The translations under genes were made by a program, and so were the position numbers. The notes under the pieces are model-generated. The model saw only the letters and a list, made by a program, of their open reading frames with translations, did not search any database and had not been told where the DNA came from. From NCBI GenBank assembly GCA_044224905.1, contig JBGAJN010000002.1, positions 372,001-436,000 of the forward strand: a stretch of DNA of 64,000 nt. The letters run 5' to 3'. Numbering within the stretch: position 1 is the stretch's first letter; each line of letters begins with the position of its first letter. The stretch comes from JBGAJN01 sp044224905. Its GTDB lineage: Bacteria; Verrucomicrobiota; Verrucomicrobiia; Limisphaerales; JBGAJN01. Positions 45,201 through 54,598 of the stretch are shown in pieces.

Positions 45201-45840
45201 TGTGAAACACCGTGAGCTTCATCGGTGCGATGCGTTTACCCTTGTCGTCGAGCTTCGCGAGTTGCACGATGATGTCGTAGGTCTGCCATTCGCCGGGCTT
45301 GCGCGAAGCGTTCACGAGCGGCGGATACTTGCCGTAGATCGCGCCTGCCTGACCGTCGGGATAAGTGTCATTGTCGTAGGAGTCGAGGATCTGCACCTCG
45401 CCGATGCCGTGGAGCAACACGCCGCTGTTGCCGCGGCCCTGACTGTTGCCTTTCACCTCGGACGGCGTAGCCCACTCGATGTGGAGTTGAACATCACCAA
45501 ACTTATCGCGCGTCGAGATCCCGCCGCGACCGGGCACAACTTCCGCGCAACCGTTTTCAATCTTCCACGACGGCGTCTTTGATTTATCCGGATCGTTCCC
45601 GCGAGCGTCGCGGGTCCACTTCGAGAGGTCTTTGCCATCGAACAAAATTTCCGCATCGGCCGGCGCAGGAACCGGAGCTCCGGCCGGCGCGGGCGTTACC
45701 ACCGGCGGTCGCGGTCGCGCCATGTCGTGCGGGCGCCATTTTCCACCGGGCGTGAGCGGCTGATCTTTTTTCGCGTCGGCGGCGAATGCAGCTGAGGACA
45801 AGGTGGCTGCGAGCAGCAAACAAGCAGGGCGAAATCGCAT
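42217..45840 (-). CDS. DUF1080 - PA14 - multihaem cytochrome c fusion protein
   Basis: A 1207-residue exported protein. Signal peptide (1-20); DUF1080 domain (about 60-255, ILFDGKDLSKWTRDARGNDP, GNSGVLLHGIGEVQILDSYD); Pro/Ala/Lys linker near 270; haem sites CSSCH (about 337) and CVACH (about 440); PA14 domain (about 517-645, FSTTSDDGTRLWIDGKEVV); haem sites CAQCH (about 695), CYACH (about 780) and CIQCH (about 897); and a C-terminal beta domain. Five CxxCH motifs imply an electron wire attached to sugar-binding modules. It is sandwiched in an operon, 4 bp after a sulfatase gene and overlapping the propeller gene. Confidence 0.9.
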   Translation of the reverse strand: MRFRPACLLLAATLSSAAFAADAKKDQPLTPGGKWRPHDMARPRPPVVTPAPAGAPVPAPADAEILFDGKDLSKWTRDARGNDPDKSKTPSWKIENGCAEVVPGRGGISTRDKFGDVQLHIEWATPSEVKGNSQGRGNSGVLLHGIGEVQILDSYDNDTYPDGQAGAIYGKYPPLVNASRKPGEWQTYDIIVQLAKLDDKGKRIAPMKLTVFHNGVLVQHAAELDSTAREWSFGLQDHLNPMRFRNIWVRKLNFDTDAAGTPPPPAPPKPAPAPKKSAAIRKNEQRIAKVDSTSAASATLSAANEATVALAPHPFVQPALGGFDSGELLLATLNCSSCHSASGIAPARFPAKKSPTIGKDGLRLSPQFLRDYLANPQREKPGTTMPDALHALPAAEKAAAVDALVHFLVSESPAESAPQSPNETLIAKGRALFHDIGCVACHAPQEPADAAAKLAASSVPHGDLAKKHSVGGLSEFLSNPGKFRAARRMPFLNLKKDESLALAMYLLREQATDAPTSGTKITKGLRYEFFKGDFKDCGPSLEKATPTSTGSMNEIDVSQWIKTGESFAVRFSGQFEVPADATYTFSTTSDDGTRLWIDGKEVVENDGKHPKIEKSGSIPLKAGTHALVLTYFQAGKSGWFLAASFGAPGLKTKPLKGAMFTHVGGVMRPLGETDFKVDAAKAARGRQLYGELGCAQCHHTTGVKDIPSPKFAAKKLLDLKPDTTGSCLAPQPAKGAPLFHLSDAQRDALKRTLAASKKLKPPLAPAQEVTRVMNFLNCYACHSRDGIGGPTGARGEFFHAAIEVDLGDEGRLPPHLTKVGAKLRTDWLNDVLTKKGAVRPYMATRMPQFGAPVEKLAEAFTAADSPGPIPATPDYDNETAKVGRWLVGTMGYSCIQCHSFGKHASLGVPAIDLTTMTKRLRPDWFARYLPDPAALRPGTRMPSFFPDGKAANTHDFGGDTAKQIASIWMFLSKGAQADAPPGLIRAAIELIADKEPIIYRNFIEGAGSRAIGVGYPEKANLAFDANELRLALLWHGPFIDAGRHRTGRGAGYEAPMGYDLLKLPSGPPFAVLASESEVWPDKTGHAAGYQFHGYNFDDQRRPTLRYEFRGAQVEDFFTPTTSPERKDATFKRTLTFMAEQPVANLYFRAASAAKIVSKDGVFIVEEKMRLIFPGAKPLLRRVGDKTELLVPVTFNAGQAQIVEEILW

Positions 45841-45844
45841 AAGT

Positions 45845-47617
45845 TTAGTTACGGATCTGTTTTGGCGCGTTCGAAGGTGCGGGTGCCGGCGGGCCCGGCC
45901 GCGGCAGCGCGTGCGTGCGCTTGGCCCACGCTTCCCATTTCGCAGACATCGTCTTTACGCGATCGGGTTGCGACGCGGCGAGGTTGTTCATCTCCACGCG
46001 GTCGGCGTCCATGTCGTAAAGCTCCCACAGCGCATTGGCGAACGAGACGAGCTTCCACTTGCCTTCGCGAATCGCGCGGTTGCCTTCGTGTTCCCAAGCG
46101 AGGAATTCGCGTTCGACCGCCTTATTCGCAAACGCCGGCGCCAAGCTCGTGCCTTCTGGCGGGAGAATTTTGTTGCCGTCAAACTCAGTCGGATATTTCG
46201 CGCCGGCGATGTCCACGCACGTGGCCATGAGATCGATGAGGTGGCCTTGTTGCGCGCGGAACTCGCCCTTCGCCTTCACGCCCGCGGGCCAATGCGCGAT
46301 GAGCGGCGTGCCGATGCCGCCTTCGTGACCATAGTGTTTGTAGAGGCGCCACGGCGTGTTGCACGCGTTGGCCCACGCGGAACCGTAGCCGGGGAACGAG
46401 CCCGCCTGCCCCATCTTCGCGAGCTCATCGCCGCGGTAGAGTTTGTTCGGCAACGCCTGCGTGCCTTGATTGAGGCCGGTGCCGGGCACAGGATTCGGCG
46501 TGGGCAACATCTCGAAGCCGAACGGTTCCCACTCCGCGCACGCGCCGTTATCGCTGAGGAAAAACACGAGCGTGTTGTCGAGCTGACCGCTCGCCCGCAA
46601 GTCGGCGAGGAGACGGCCGATGTTGCGATCCATGCCCGTGACCATGCCGGCGTAAACCGCCATGCGCTGCGCGAGATCGGCGCGGCGATCGGCGGGCAAG
46701 GAATCCCACGCGGGATTTTTCCCATCGGCGGTCATCGAACCTTCGCGCGTGGAGGCGACGACGTGCGGGATTTTGCTGCGCGGCGTGAGCGGGGTGTTCT
46801 CGGGCAAGAGGCCGATCTGCTTCTGTCGCGCGAGACGTTGCTCACGGATCTTGTCCCAACCTTGCGCGTAGATTTCCGGATAGCCGGTCATGTCTTCCTT
46901 GCGCGAGGCGATGGGGAAATGCGCCGCCTGATACGCCACGTAGAGCAACCATGGCGCGCCGGACTTGCGCATGTCGGCGAGGAAATCCAGCGCGTGATCC
47001 GTGAGCGCATCGGTGGCGAAGAATTCGCCCGGCTTGTATGCGTGCTGCGGTTTGCCCTCGGGCAGACGCGTCATCATGCGCGGCTCCCACGAGTCCACCG
47101 CGTAGCCGCTCACGAAACCGTAGAAGTCATCGAAGCCGCGCTTGGTCGGTGGTTCGCGATCGCCCACGTGCCACTTGCCGACGGCGGCGGTGCGATAGCC
47201 GGCGGGCTTGAGCACCTGCGCGATGGTGACGCAGCTCTCGTTGAGCGCACCGCGATAGCCGGGAAACTTCTCCCCCTGATCACCTGCGCCCGGATATTTC
47301 GCCGCCTTGTCCGACGTCATCAAACCGATGCCGGCCTGGTGCGGATACAGCCCCGTGAGCAGCGACGCGCGCGAGGGACAGCAGCGCGTGCAATTGTAGA
47401 ACTGCGTGAAGCGCAACCCGCCCGCGGCGAGCGCGTCGAGATTCGGCGTGCGGATTTCGCCGCCGTAACAACCGAGGTCGGACCAACCAAGATCGTCGGC
47501 GAGGATAATGAGGATGTTCGGCTTCGCGGGCGCGGCGGGGGCGGGAGTCAGCAGCAAACCGTAATCCGTGATCAATACGGCGAGCGCAACGAGGAAAAGG
47601 CGGGCGATTAGTTTCAT
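45845..47617 (-). CDS. Exported arylsulfatase
   Basis: A 590-residue sulfatase of the arylsulfatase A type. After a signal peptide, NILIILADDLGWSDLGCYGGE provides the first metal-binding Asp pair. The modification motif is C79-C-P-S-R at 79-83 in NCTRCCPSRASLLTG; the doubled cysteine means C79 is the predicted formylglycine. LVFFLSDNGACAEW supplies the Asp/Asn metal pair, and TPLIAHWPAGVK and the C-terminal subdomain are typical. It is the first gene of an operon with the DUF1080-PA14-cytochrome and propeller genes. The substrate is a sulfated sugar by inference. Confidence 0.94.
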   Translation of the reverse strand: MKLIARLFLVALAVLITDYGLLLTPAPAAPAKPNILIILADDLGWSDLGCYGGEIRTPNLDALAAGGLRFTQFYNCTRCCPSRASLLTGLYPHQAGIGLMTSDKAAKYPGAGDQGEKFPGYRGALNESCVTIAQVLKPAGYRTAAVGKWHVGDREPPTKRGFDDFYGFVSGYAVDSWEPRMMTRLPEGKPQHAYKPGEFFATDALTDHALDFLADMRKSGAPWLLYVAYQAAHFPIASRKEDMTGYPEIYAQGWDKIREQRLARQKQIGLLPENTPLTPRSKIPHVVASTREGSMTADGKNPAWDSLPADRRADLAQRMAVYAGMVTGMDRNIGRLLADLRASGQLDNTLVFFLSDNGACAEWEPFGFEMLPTPNPVPGTGLNQGTQALPNKLYRGDELAKMGQAGSFPGYGSAWANACNTPWRLYKHYGHEGGIGTPLIAHWPAGVKAKGEFRAQQGHLIDLMATCVDIAGAKYPTEFDGNKILPPEGTSLAPAFANKAVEREFLAWEHEGNRAIREGKWKLVSFANALWELYDMDADRVEMNNLAASQPDRVKTMSAKWEAWAKRTHALPRPGPPAPAPSNAPKQIRN

Positions 47618-47785
47618 GGGCACGCTGCTTTGTAGCGTCTCTCCGCGCCGTACGCCATCCGAAGAATGCACGGACAGCTATCCAAAACCCAATGCCCAGC
47701 AGCAGACACTCAAAGCCGACGGGTCAGGGAAACTCTTCCTTGGGGCTTCCCACGATGGAGGTCTTTGCCTAGGCTCGCCGGGTTT

Positions 47786-50530
47786 ATGCGTAAGAATTGC
47801 TCCGCCCTCCGCACTGTCGTGAAGCAGACCGCTTCGCTCGCGCTCGTCGCCACGTTCCTCGCTGCGCCGCTGCTGCGCGCCGCCGATGCTCCTCAGGCTT
47901 CACCGGCCGCGTTGCCCTCGTTGGTGCCGCCGGAAATGTTCGCCGCGCCGGATGGACTCGAGGTTACGGTCTGGGCCACCACGCCGCTGCTGTACAACCC
48001 GACGAATATCGAAATCGACAAGGACGGCCGCGTGTGGGTCGCCGAGGGTGTGAACTACCGCAGCCACTCGGGTCGCCGCAAGGAAGGTGACCGCATCATC
48101 GTGCTCGAAGACACGAAGGGCGCGGGCAAAGCCGATAAGGTTACGACTTTTGTGCAGGACACGAACCTCGTCGCGCCGCTCGGCATTGCGGTCATTGATA
48201 ATAAAATCGTCGTCTCGCAACCGCCTGACCTGATCGTTTACACCGACGTAAACGGTGATCACAAGTTTGATCCCGCCGTGGACAAACGCGAGGTGTTGCT
48301 CACCGGTTTCAACGGCCGCAATCACGATCACAGCTTGCATTCGCTCACAACCGGCCCGGACGGCAAATGGTATTTCAATCAAGGCAACACGGGCGCGATG
48401 TTCACGGACAAGTCCGGGAAAACTTTCCGCATTGGCAGCCCTTACAATCACAAGCCGGGGACCTCGTCGTTCGTGGACGCGACAGAGATCGCCGGCCAGA
48501 AGAGCGATGACGGCCACGTGTGGATTGGCGGCTTTACGGTGCGCATGAATCCCGACGGGACCCACGCGGAAATCATCGGCCACAACTATCGCAACAGTTT
48601 CGAACAGACGATCAATTCGCTGGGTGATGTTTTTCAAAATGACAACGACGATCCGCCCGCATGCCGCGTGACGCCGATCCTCGAGTTCGGCAACGCCGGC
48701 TTCGCGTCTGCCGACGGCAAGCGCGCGTGGCGGGCTGACATGCGCCCCGGCCAGACGATTCCGATCGCCGAGTGGCGTCAGGAAGATCCCGGCACGATGC
48801 CCGCCGGCGATGTGTATGGCGGTGGTTCGCCGACGGGCGTTGCGTTCTATGAAAACGGTGCGTTGCCGAAGAAATTCCGTGGCCTGCTGATGGCATGCGA
48901 GGCCGGGCGCAACGTGGTTTTCGGCTATCTCCCGAAGGCGGACGGCGCGGGCTTCAAGCTGGAGCGTTTTGATTTTCTCACGTCGAACAAAGAGAAGCAA
49001 TTCGCCGGCTCCGATTTCCTCGGCGGCACCAAGAGCGTGACGAGCGAACTCAAGACGATGTTCCGTCCGTCAGATGTTTGTGTCGGCCCCGATGGCGCAA
49101 TCTACGTGGCCGATTGGTTCGATGGCCGCGTCGGCGGTCACGCGGATCTCGACCCGCTTCAAGCCGGCACGATCTATCGCATCGCACCGAAGGGTTTCAA
49201 ATCACGCGTGCCGAAGTTCGACCTCGCGACCACTGACGGACAGATTGAAGCGCTCAAGAGTCCCGCGGTGAACGTGCGCAACCTCGGCTTCACGCGCTTG
49301 AAGGCGCAAGGCGAGAAGGCCGTGCCCGCTGTGGCGAAGTTGCTGAAAGACGAGAATCCGTTCATCGCCGCGCGCGCCGTTTGGTTGCTCGCGCAGATGG
49401 GTGAGGCCGGCGTGGCGAAGGTGAAGCCAGTGCTCAAATCGCGCGATGACTCCATGCGCCTCGTGGCGTATCGCGCCTTGCGCCGCGCGAATGTGGACGT
49501 GCTTGCGATGGCCGCCGCGATGGTGAACGACAAGTCCGCCGCCGTGCGGCGCGAGGTCGCTCTCTCGATGCGCGACGTGCCGCTCGCGCAAAGTCAGGAC
49601 ATTCTCGTGAAGATCGCGAAGGGATTCGACGGCAAGGATCGCACCTATCTCGAAGCGTTCGGCTTGGGCAGCGATGGCAAGGAAAAGGAAATTTACCAAG
49701 CCGTCGCCAAGACGATGGGCGGCAGCGCCGGCGACAAATGGAGCGATGCGTTCGCTTGGATCGCGTGGCGTTTGCATACGCCTGAAGCGATCAGCGGACT
49801 CAAGGCACGCGCCGCGTCGTCAAAGGTTTCGACCGCGCAACGTAAACTCGCGATGGACGCATTGGCGTTCGTGAAAGCGCCTGAAGCGGCTACCGCCATG
49901 GTTCAATTGGCGTCGTCCACAAACTTCCCGCATCAAGGCAACGCGCTTTGGTGGCTTTTCAATCGCAAGGGCAACGACTGGTCGGAGTATGGTGTTGAGG
50001 ACGCCATGAAACAGCACGGCCTTTACGATCCCGAGAAGGTTCAACTCTCCAGCGTGGTCATGCCCGACGCGCCGACCGCAGCTTCAAAGCTCCCGCCGAT
50101 TGCAGACATTCTCAAACTCAAAGGCGACGCGAAACGCGGCCAGGCCGCGGTCGTGGTCTGCTACACCTGCCACCAGATCGGCAGTCAGGGCATTGACTTC
50201 GGCCCGAACCTCACGGCGTTCGGCCAGACGCAGACGCGCGAGACGATTATCCGCTCGATTGTTGATCCGTCCGCGGAAATCTCCCACGGCTACGAAGGTA
50301 GCCACCTCGAAACGAAAGATGGCGTGATCATTGACGGCATGGTGCTGGCGAACGGCGATCCGGTCATCATCAAGTCCATGGCTGGCCAGGTGCAGACCGT
50401 GCCCAAGAAGCGCGTGAAATCGGTGAAGAAAATGGAGCGCTCGCTGATGTTCTCCGCCGACATGTTGGGGCTCAGCGCAGAAACCCTTGCGGACATCGCT
50501 GCTTATCTGCAATCCAGCCTAGTAAAGTAG
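47786..50530 (+). CDS. PVC-type membrane-bound dehydrogenase with HEAT repeats and cytochrome c
   Basis: A 914-residue exported protein. Start ATG at 47786 gives a signal peptide (LALVATFLAAPLLRAA). The propeller begins at GLEVTVWATTPLLYNPTNI and includes DGRVWVAEGVNYRSH and DLIVYTDVNGDHKFDP. HEAT repeats follow at about 490-740 (NPFIAARAVWLLAQMGE, SAAVRREVALSMRD). A single haem site (CYTCH near residue 792, followed by FGPNLTAFG) lies in a C-terminal cytochrome domain that continues with a typical GSHLETKDGVIIDGMVL segment. This is the same scaffold as the giant protein at 27493-32700, without ThuA domains. It is divergent from the sulfatase at 45845. Confidence 0.92.
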   Translation: MRKNCSALRTVVKQTASLALVATFLAAPLLRAADAPQASPAALPSLVPPEMFAAPDGLEVTVWATTPLLYNPTNIEIDKDGRVWVAEGVNYRSHSGRRKEGDRIIVLEDTKGAGKADKVTTFVQDTNLVAPLGIAVIDNKIVVSQPPDLIVYTDVNGDHKFDPAVDKREVLLTGFNGRNHDHSLHSLTTGPDGKWYFNQGNTGAMFTDKSGKTFRIGSPYNHKPGTSSFVDATEIAGQKSDDGHVWIGGFTVRMNPDGTHAEIIGHNYRNSFEQTINSLGDVFQNDNDDPPACRVTPILEFGNAGFASADGKRAWRADMRPGQTIPIAEWRQEDPGTMPAGDVYGGGSPTGVAFYENGALPKKFRGLLMACEAGRNVVFGYLPKADGAGFKLERFDFLTSNKEKQFAGSDFLGGTKSVTSELKTMFRPSDVCVGPDGAIYVADWFDGRVGGHADLDPLQAGTIYRIAPKGFKSRVPKFDLATTDGQIEALKSPAVNVRNLGFTRLKAQGEKAVPAVAKLLKDENPFIAARAVWLLAQMGEAGVAKVKPVLKSRDDSMRLVAYRALRRANVDVLAMAAAMVNDKSAAVRREVALSMRDVPLAQSQDILVKIAKGFDGKDRTYLEAFGLGSDGKEKEIYQAVAKTMGGSAGDKWSDAFAWIAWRLHTPEAISGLKARAASSKVSTAQRKLAMDALAFVKAPEAATAMVQLASSTNFPHQGNALWWLFNRKGNDWSEYGVEDAMKQHGLYDPEKVQLSSVVMPDAPTAASKLPPIADILKLKGDAKRGQAAVVVCYTCHQIGSQGIDFGPNLTAFGQTQTRETIIRSIVDPSAEISHGYEGSHLETKDGVIIDGMVLANGDPVIIKSMAGQVQTVPKKRVKSVKKMERSLMFSADMLGLSAETLADIAAYLQSSLVK

Positions 50531-50567
50531 CTCGAAATAGCCACTGGCGGCGCGGCAAGTAAGGCTG

Positions 50568-50613
50568 CAGATTTGGCAATCTGTGTCGGGCGGGCGCAGC
50601 GCGTTTAGCGCTG
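50568..50613. repeat. Two adjacent small hairpins in the gap between two cytochrome genes
   Basis: CAGATT-TGGC-AATCTG (50568-50583) and CAGCGC-GTTTA-GCGCTG (50597-50613) are perfect 6-bp stems inside the 123-bp gap. Neither is followed by a T-run, so they do not make a convincing terminator. They could be a processing or attenuation element. Confidence 0.35.
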
Positions 50614-50653
50614 AATAGCCCGGACTCATGGCCAGTCATTGTAGATCCTGTTA

Positions 50654-53008
50654 ATGAATCGCTTTCTGCAAGCCTTCCGCGTTTCCGTTGCTCTCGGCGT
50701 TGCTGCCGCCGGCACCGCATTTTCCTCTTCCCACGCCGCCGCGTCATCGGATTTCAAAAAGACGGCCATGCCGTTCATGGAGAAGTATTGCTACGAATGC
50801 CACGGCGGCAAAAAGACCAAGGGCGATCTCGATCTCAAGCAGTTCAAGGACGACGCGAAGATTCTCCAAAATCGCAAGACGTGGTCCGAAGTTCTAAAGC
50901 AAGTCGCGTCGGGCGAAATGCCGCCGAAGAAGCACGCCGTGCGCCCGACCCCCGATGACATTGCGAAGTTTGACGACGCGATCACCACGTCGCTCGACCG
51001 CGCCGAGGCCAACGCCAAGCCCGATCCGGGTCGCGTCACCGTGCGGCGGCTCAATCGCACCGAATACAACAACACCGTCCGCGATCTGCTCGGCGTGGAT
51101 TTCAATCCCGCGGAAGATTTCCCCGCGGACGACATCGGCTACGGCTTCGACAACATCGGCGACGTGCTGAGCATTTCGCCAGTGCATCTGGAACGTTACC
51201 TCGCCGCGGCGGAGAGCATTGCCAATCGCGCAATTCCGGTGGAGCCGCCTAAGCCTTCCAATCGCGCGACCTATTCCATTTTTCTCGAACCGAGCACCTA
51301 CCATTCCGAGAACGGCACGCGGCCGGTGACCAATTCCGTTCCCGAATTGTTCACCCGCCACAAACTGCCAGCGGGCGAGTACGTCTTCCAAGTGCGCGCC
51401 TCAGCTGCGCGGCCCACCAACGCCGAGCCGGTGAAGATGACGTTGTTCGTTGGCGAAAAAGAACTCACAACAGTCACCGTGACAAACCGCGTGAAGCGCT
51501 GGCAGACGTTCGAAGTGAAATTGGATTTGCGTGCGGGCGAACACCGTTTCGCCGCGCGCTTCATCAATCCCACCGTGGGCACGACCAACCGGATGCTGTT
51601 CATCAACGAATTCAAAGTGATCGGCCCGGCGGACACGCGGACGGATTTTCAAAAGCAGCTCGCGGCGGCGATCGCCGGCAAGCCGGCCGCGGCGCAGGCG
51701 CGCGCGGTCGTAGAGTGGCTGGTCACGCGCACATTCCGTCGTCCCGCGACCAAAGAGGAAGTCGCGCGCTACACCAAAGTGATCGAGTCGGCGCAGCTTG
51801 CGGTCGGCGGAAAATTCGAAGCGGGCGTGCAGGAGTTGATCAAAGGCACGCTGTGTTCGCCGAAGTTCTTGTTCCGCATTGAATCCGATCCGCAGCCCAA
51901 GGCACGCGACGCACACGCGATCGACGAGTACCAGATCGCGACGCGTTTGAGCTACTTCCTGTGGAGCACGATGCCGGACGAAGAGTTGTTCGCGCTCGCG
52001 GGAAAGAAGCAACTCTCCAAAAATCTCGACGCTCAAGTGAAGCGGATGCTCAAGGATCCGAAGGCGGAATCGCTCGTGCAAAATTTCGCGCTGCAATGGC
52101 TGCAATTGAAGCGCCTGCAAACCTTCGCCGCCGACCCCACACTGTTCCCCGGCTTCGATGAGCGCTTGAAGCGCGCGATGCTTAAAGAAACCGAGTTATT
52201 CTTCTCCGAAATCATCCGCGAAGACCGCAGCGTGCTCGATCTCGTAGACGGCGATTTCACTTACCTCAACGAAACCCTCGCGCGGCACTACGGAATCGCC
52301 GACACCGCGGGCAACTGGGTGGGTGCGAAGTCGAAGGACAAGCGCCCCGGCGGTCAACCGATTCCGCGTCGCGAGTTTGTGCGAGTGTCGCTACCGATGA
52401 AGGAACGCGGCGGACTGCTCACGCACGCGAGCGTGCTCACCGTCACGTCGAACCCCACGCGCACTTCACCGGTGAAGCGCGGCAAGTGGGTGCTCGAACA
52501 GATTCTCGGCACACCGCCGCCACCGCCGCCGCCCGGAGTCTCGCAGCTTGAAGATCAGAAGGAATTGAAGGGCACATTGCGCCAGCGCATGGAGCAGCAT
52601 CGCGAGAATCCGAACTGCGCGGCGTGCCATCAGCAGATGGATTCACTCGGGTTCGCGTTCGAAAACTACGACGCGATCGGACGCTTCCGCACCGGTACGA
52701 GCGAAGGTCCGATTGATCCTTCGGGCACATTGCCGGATGGAAAAGTGTTCAACGGGCCGGCGGAATTGAAGGCCTTGCTCAAGCAGAAGAAGGAACTCGT
52801 GGCGCGTAACATCACCGAAAAGTTGCTCACTTACGCAATCGGTCGTGGCCTCGAATACTACGATGAACGCGCGATCAAACGCATCGTCGCGGATATGGCG
52901 AAGGCGGACTTCAAGTTCTCCGTGCTGGTGACGGCGATTGCCAAAAGCGATCCCTTTGTCCTGAGGCGCGGCACCGAATTGACCGCGCAGGACGCTCGCG
53001 GCGAATAA
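50654..53008 (+). CDS. DUF1592-type planctomycete cytochrome (PSCyt1/DUF1587/DUF1592/DUF1588/DUF1585)
   Basis: A 784-residue exported protein. Near residue 51 EKYCYECHGGKKTKGDLDL is the PSCyt1 haem motif, followed by GEMPPKK. Next come DUF1587 (RLNRTEYNNTVRDLLGVD), a beta insert, DUF1592 (FRRPATKEEVARYTKV, ATRLSYFLWSTMPDEEL), DUF1588 with a second CxxCH (NCAACHQQMDSLGFAFENYD near 655) and DUF1585 at the end (YAIGRGLEYYDERAIKRIV). Function is unproven; these proteins always occur next to a DUF1552 protein, as here (29 bp gap). A role in oxidation of a saccharide or in maturation of a partner is likely. Confidence 0.95.
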   Translation: MNRFLQAFRVSVALGVAAAGTAFSSSHAAASSDFKKTAMPFMEKYCYECHGGKKTKGDLDLKQFKDDAKILQNRKTWSEVLKQVASGEMPPKKHAVRPTPDDIAKFDDAITTSLDRAEANAKPDPGRVTVRRLNRTEYNNTVRDLLGVDFNPAEDFPADDIGYGFDNIGDVLSISPVHLERYLAAAESIANRAIPVEPPKPSNRATYSIFLEPSTYHSENGTRPVTNSVPELFTRHKLPAGEYVFQVRASAARPTNAEPVKMTLFVGEKELTTVTVTNRVKRWQTFEVKLDLRAGEHRFAARFINPTVGTTNRMLFINEFKVIGPADTRTDFQKQLAAAIAGKPAAAQARAVVEWLVTRTFRRPATKEEVARYTKVIESAQLAVGGKFEAGVQELIKGTLCSPKFLFRIESDPQPKARDAHAIDEYQIATRLSYFLWSTMPDEELFALAGKKQLSKNLDAQVKRMLKDPKAESLVQNFALQWLQLKRLQTFAADPTLFPGFDERLKRAMLKETELFFSEIIREDRSVLDLVDGDFTYLNETLARHYGIADTAGNWVGAKSKDKRPGGQPIPRREFVRVSLPMKERGGLLTHASVLTVTSNPTRTSPVKRGKWVLEQILGTPPPPPPPGVSQLEDQKELKGTLRQRMEQHRENPNCAACHQQMDSLGFAFENYDAIGRFRTGTSEGPIDPSGTLPDGKVFNGPAELKALLKQKKELVARNITEKLLTYAIGRGLEYYDERAIKRIVADMAKADFKFSVLVTAIAKSDPFVLRRGTELTAQDARGE

Positions 53009-53037
53009 TCCAGCGCTCAAATGCTTCTAACTTTCGA

Positions 53038-54384
53038 ATGATGAACGATCGATTGCTTCTCTCGCGTCGCACGATGTTGCGTGGTCTCGGCGCCACGCTC
53101 GCATTGCCGTGGCTCGAGGCGATGGGGCCGCTCACAAGTTGGGCTGGCGGCAACACGCCCGCGAGCAAGGCCGCGCCGAATCGCATGGCGTTCCTCTACG
53201 TCCCGAACGGCAAGAACATGGCCGACTGGAAGCCGGCCGAAGGCGAGTTGAACGAACTGCCATCGATCCTTCAGCCGCTGTCGTCGCACAAAAAAGATTT
53301 CATGATTCTCTCCGGCCTTACGGCCGACAAAGCGCGCTCAAATGGTGATGGCGGCGGCGATCATGCGCGCGCGATGTCCGCGTTCCTCACCGGCGCGCAG
53401 CCGCGCAAGACGGACGGAACAGAAATCCGCGCGGGAATTTCCGTCGATCAAGTCGCCGCTTCGCGTGTTGGCGATCAAACGCGTTTGCCGTCGTTGGAAA
53501 TCGGCACCGAAGCCGGCTCGATGGCCGGCAACTGCGATTCCGGTTACAGCTGCGTTTATTCCTCCACGATGTCTTGGCACTCGGCGACGCAGCCGATGCC
53601 GAAGGAAGTAAATCCAAAACTCGTCTTCGAACGACTCTTTGGCGCCGGCTCCGCTCAAGAACGCGCCCGTCGTGACGCGCGGCGTAAGAGTGTGCTCGAC
53701 ATGGTGAAGGGCGACTTCGCGGAGTTGAACGGAAAACTCGGCCGTCACGATCAGCGCAAGCTCGACGAATACTTCACCGCCGTGCGCGACATCGAACAAC
53801 GCATCGAGCGCGCTGCGAAATTTCCTGAACCGAAAGCGCCCGCCGGTCTCGCGCAACCCGCGGGCATCCCCGAGACGTATCAGGAACATATTCGCCTGAT
53901 GTATGACCTCATGGCGCTCGCGTTCCAGACTGACACCACGCGCGTCTGCACGTTCGTCATCGCGAACGAAGGCAGCAACAAGCCGTATCCGTTCATCGGA
54001 GTGAAGGAGGGTCACCACGATCTCTCGCACCACGGCAACAGCGAGGAGAAGAAGTCGAAGATCGCACAGATCAATCGCTTTCACACCACGCAGCTCGCTT
54101 ATTTCCTCGAGCGCTTGAAATCCATTCCCGAGGGCGACGGCACGCTGCTCGATCACAGCATGATCACCTACGGCAGCGGCAACGCGGACGGCAACGCGCA
54201 TTCGCACAACGACCTTCCAATCCTCGTGGCCGGCCGCGGCTGCGGCACGTTGAAGCCCGGACGGCACGTTGCGCATCCGACCGAGACACCGTTGAACAAT
54301 CTCTGGCTCAGCTTGCTGAATCGGATGGAAATCAAAACGCAGCAGCTAGGTGACAGCACGGGCGAGTTGAAGACGCTCGCGTAA
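53038..54384 (+). CDS. DUF1552 exported protein with Tat signal
   Basis: A 448-residue protein with a twin-arginine signal: LLSRRTMLRGLGATLALPWL, the standard Tat pattern, so it is exported folded, often with a cofactor. The body is the DUF1552 family (related to alkaline-phosphatase-like DUF1501 proteins), with MAFLYVPNGKNMADWKP near residue 57, DHARAMSAFLTGAQPRKT and GHHDLSHHGNSEEK. It is invariably paired with DUF1592 proteins in Planctomycetes and Verrucomicrobia. No biochemical function has been shown. Confidence 0.94.
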   Translation: MMNDRLLLSRRTMLRGLGATLALPWLEAMGPLTSWAGGNTPASKAAPNRMAFLYVPNGKNMADWKPAEGELNELPSILQPLSSHKKDFMILSGLTADKARSNGDGGGDHARAMSAFLTGAQPRKTDGTEIRAGISVDQVAASRVGDQTRLPSLEIGTEAGSMAGNCDSGYSCVYSSTMSWHSATQPMPKEVNPKLVFERLFGAGSAQERARRDARRKSVLDMVKGDFAELNGKLGRHDQRKLDEYFTAVRDIEQRIERAAKFPEPKAPAGLAQPAGIPETYQEHIRLMYDLMALAFQTDTTRVCTFVIANEGSNKPYPFIGVKEGHHDLSHHGNSEEKKSKIAQINRFHTTQLAYFLERLKSIPEGDGTLLDHSMITYGSGNADGNAHSHNDLPILVAGRGCGTLKPGRHVAHPTETPLNNLWLSLLNRMEIKTQQLGDSTGELKTLA

Positions 54385-54598
54385 CGCGAATCGGCTGAAA
54401 CGGTTGCCCGCGTTCGATTCTCAAAGCCAGGCTTTTCCCACGTGGTTTGGATTGCCAAGCCTCGCAAACCCTGCCATCAATCTCGCTCCATTTGGCTGAA
54501 CGCGTTTACTTGGACTGCCGGACGCGGCGCGGCCACAACCATCGATTCGCGCAGTCCAAAGAGCCCCGGTCTTTCCGCGGGCGAATGACATCACGACC

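Noticed and set aside
45803..47611. 602-codon plus-strand frame opposite the arylsulfatase
   Set aside because: The minus strand encodes an intact sulfatase with CCPSR and metal motifs; the plus frame is an antisense artefact of GC-rich codons.
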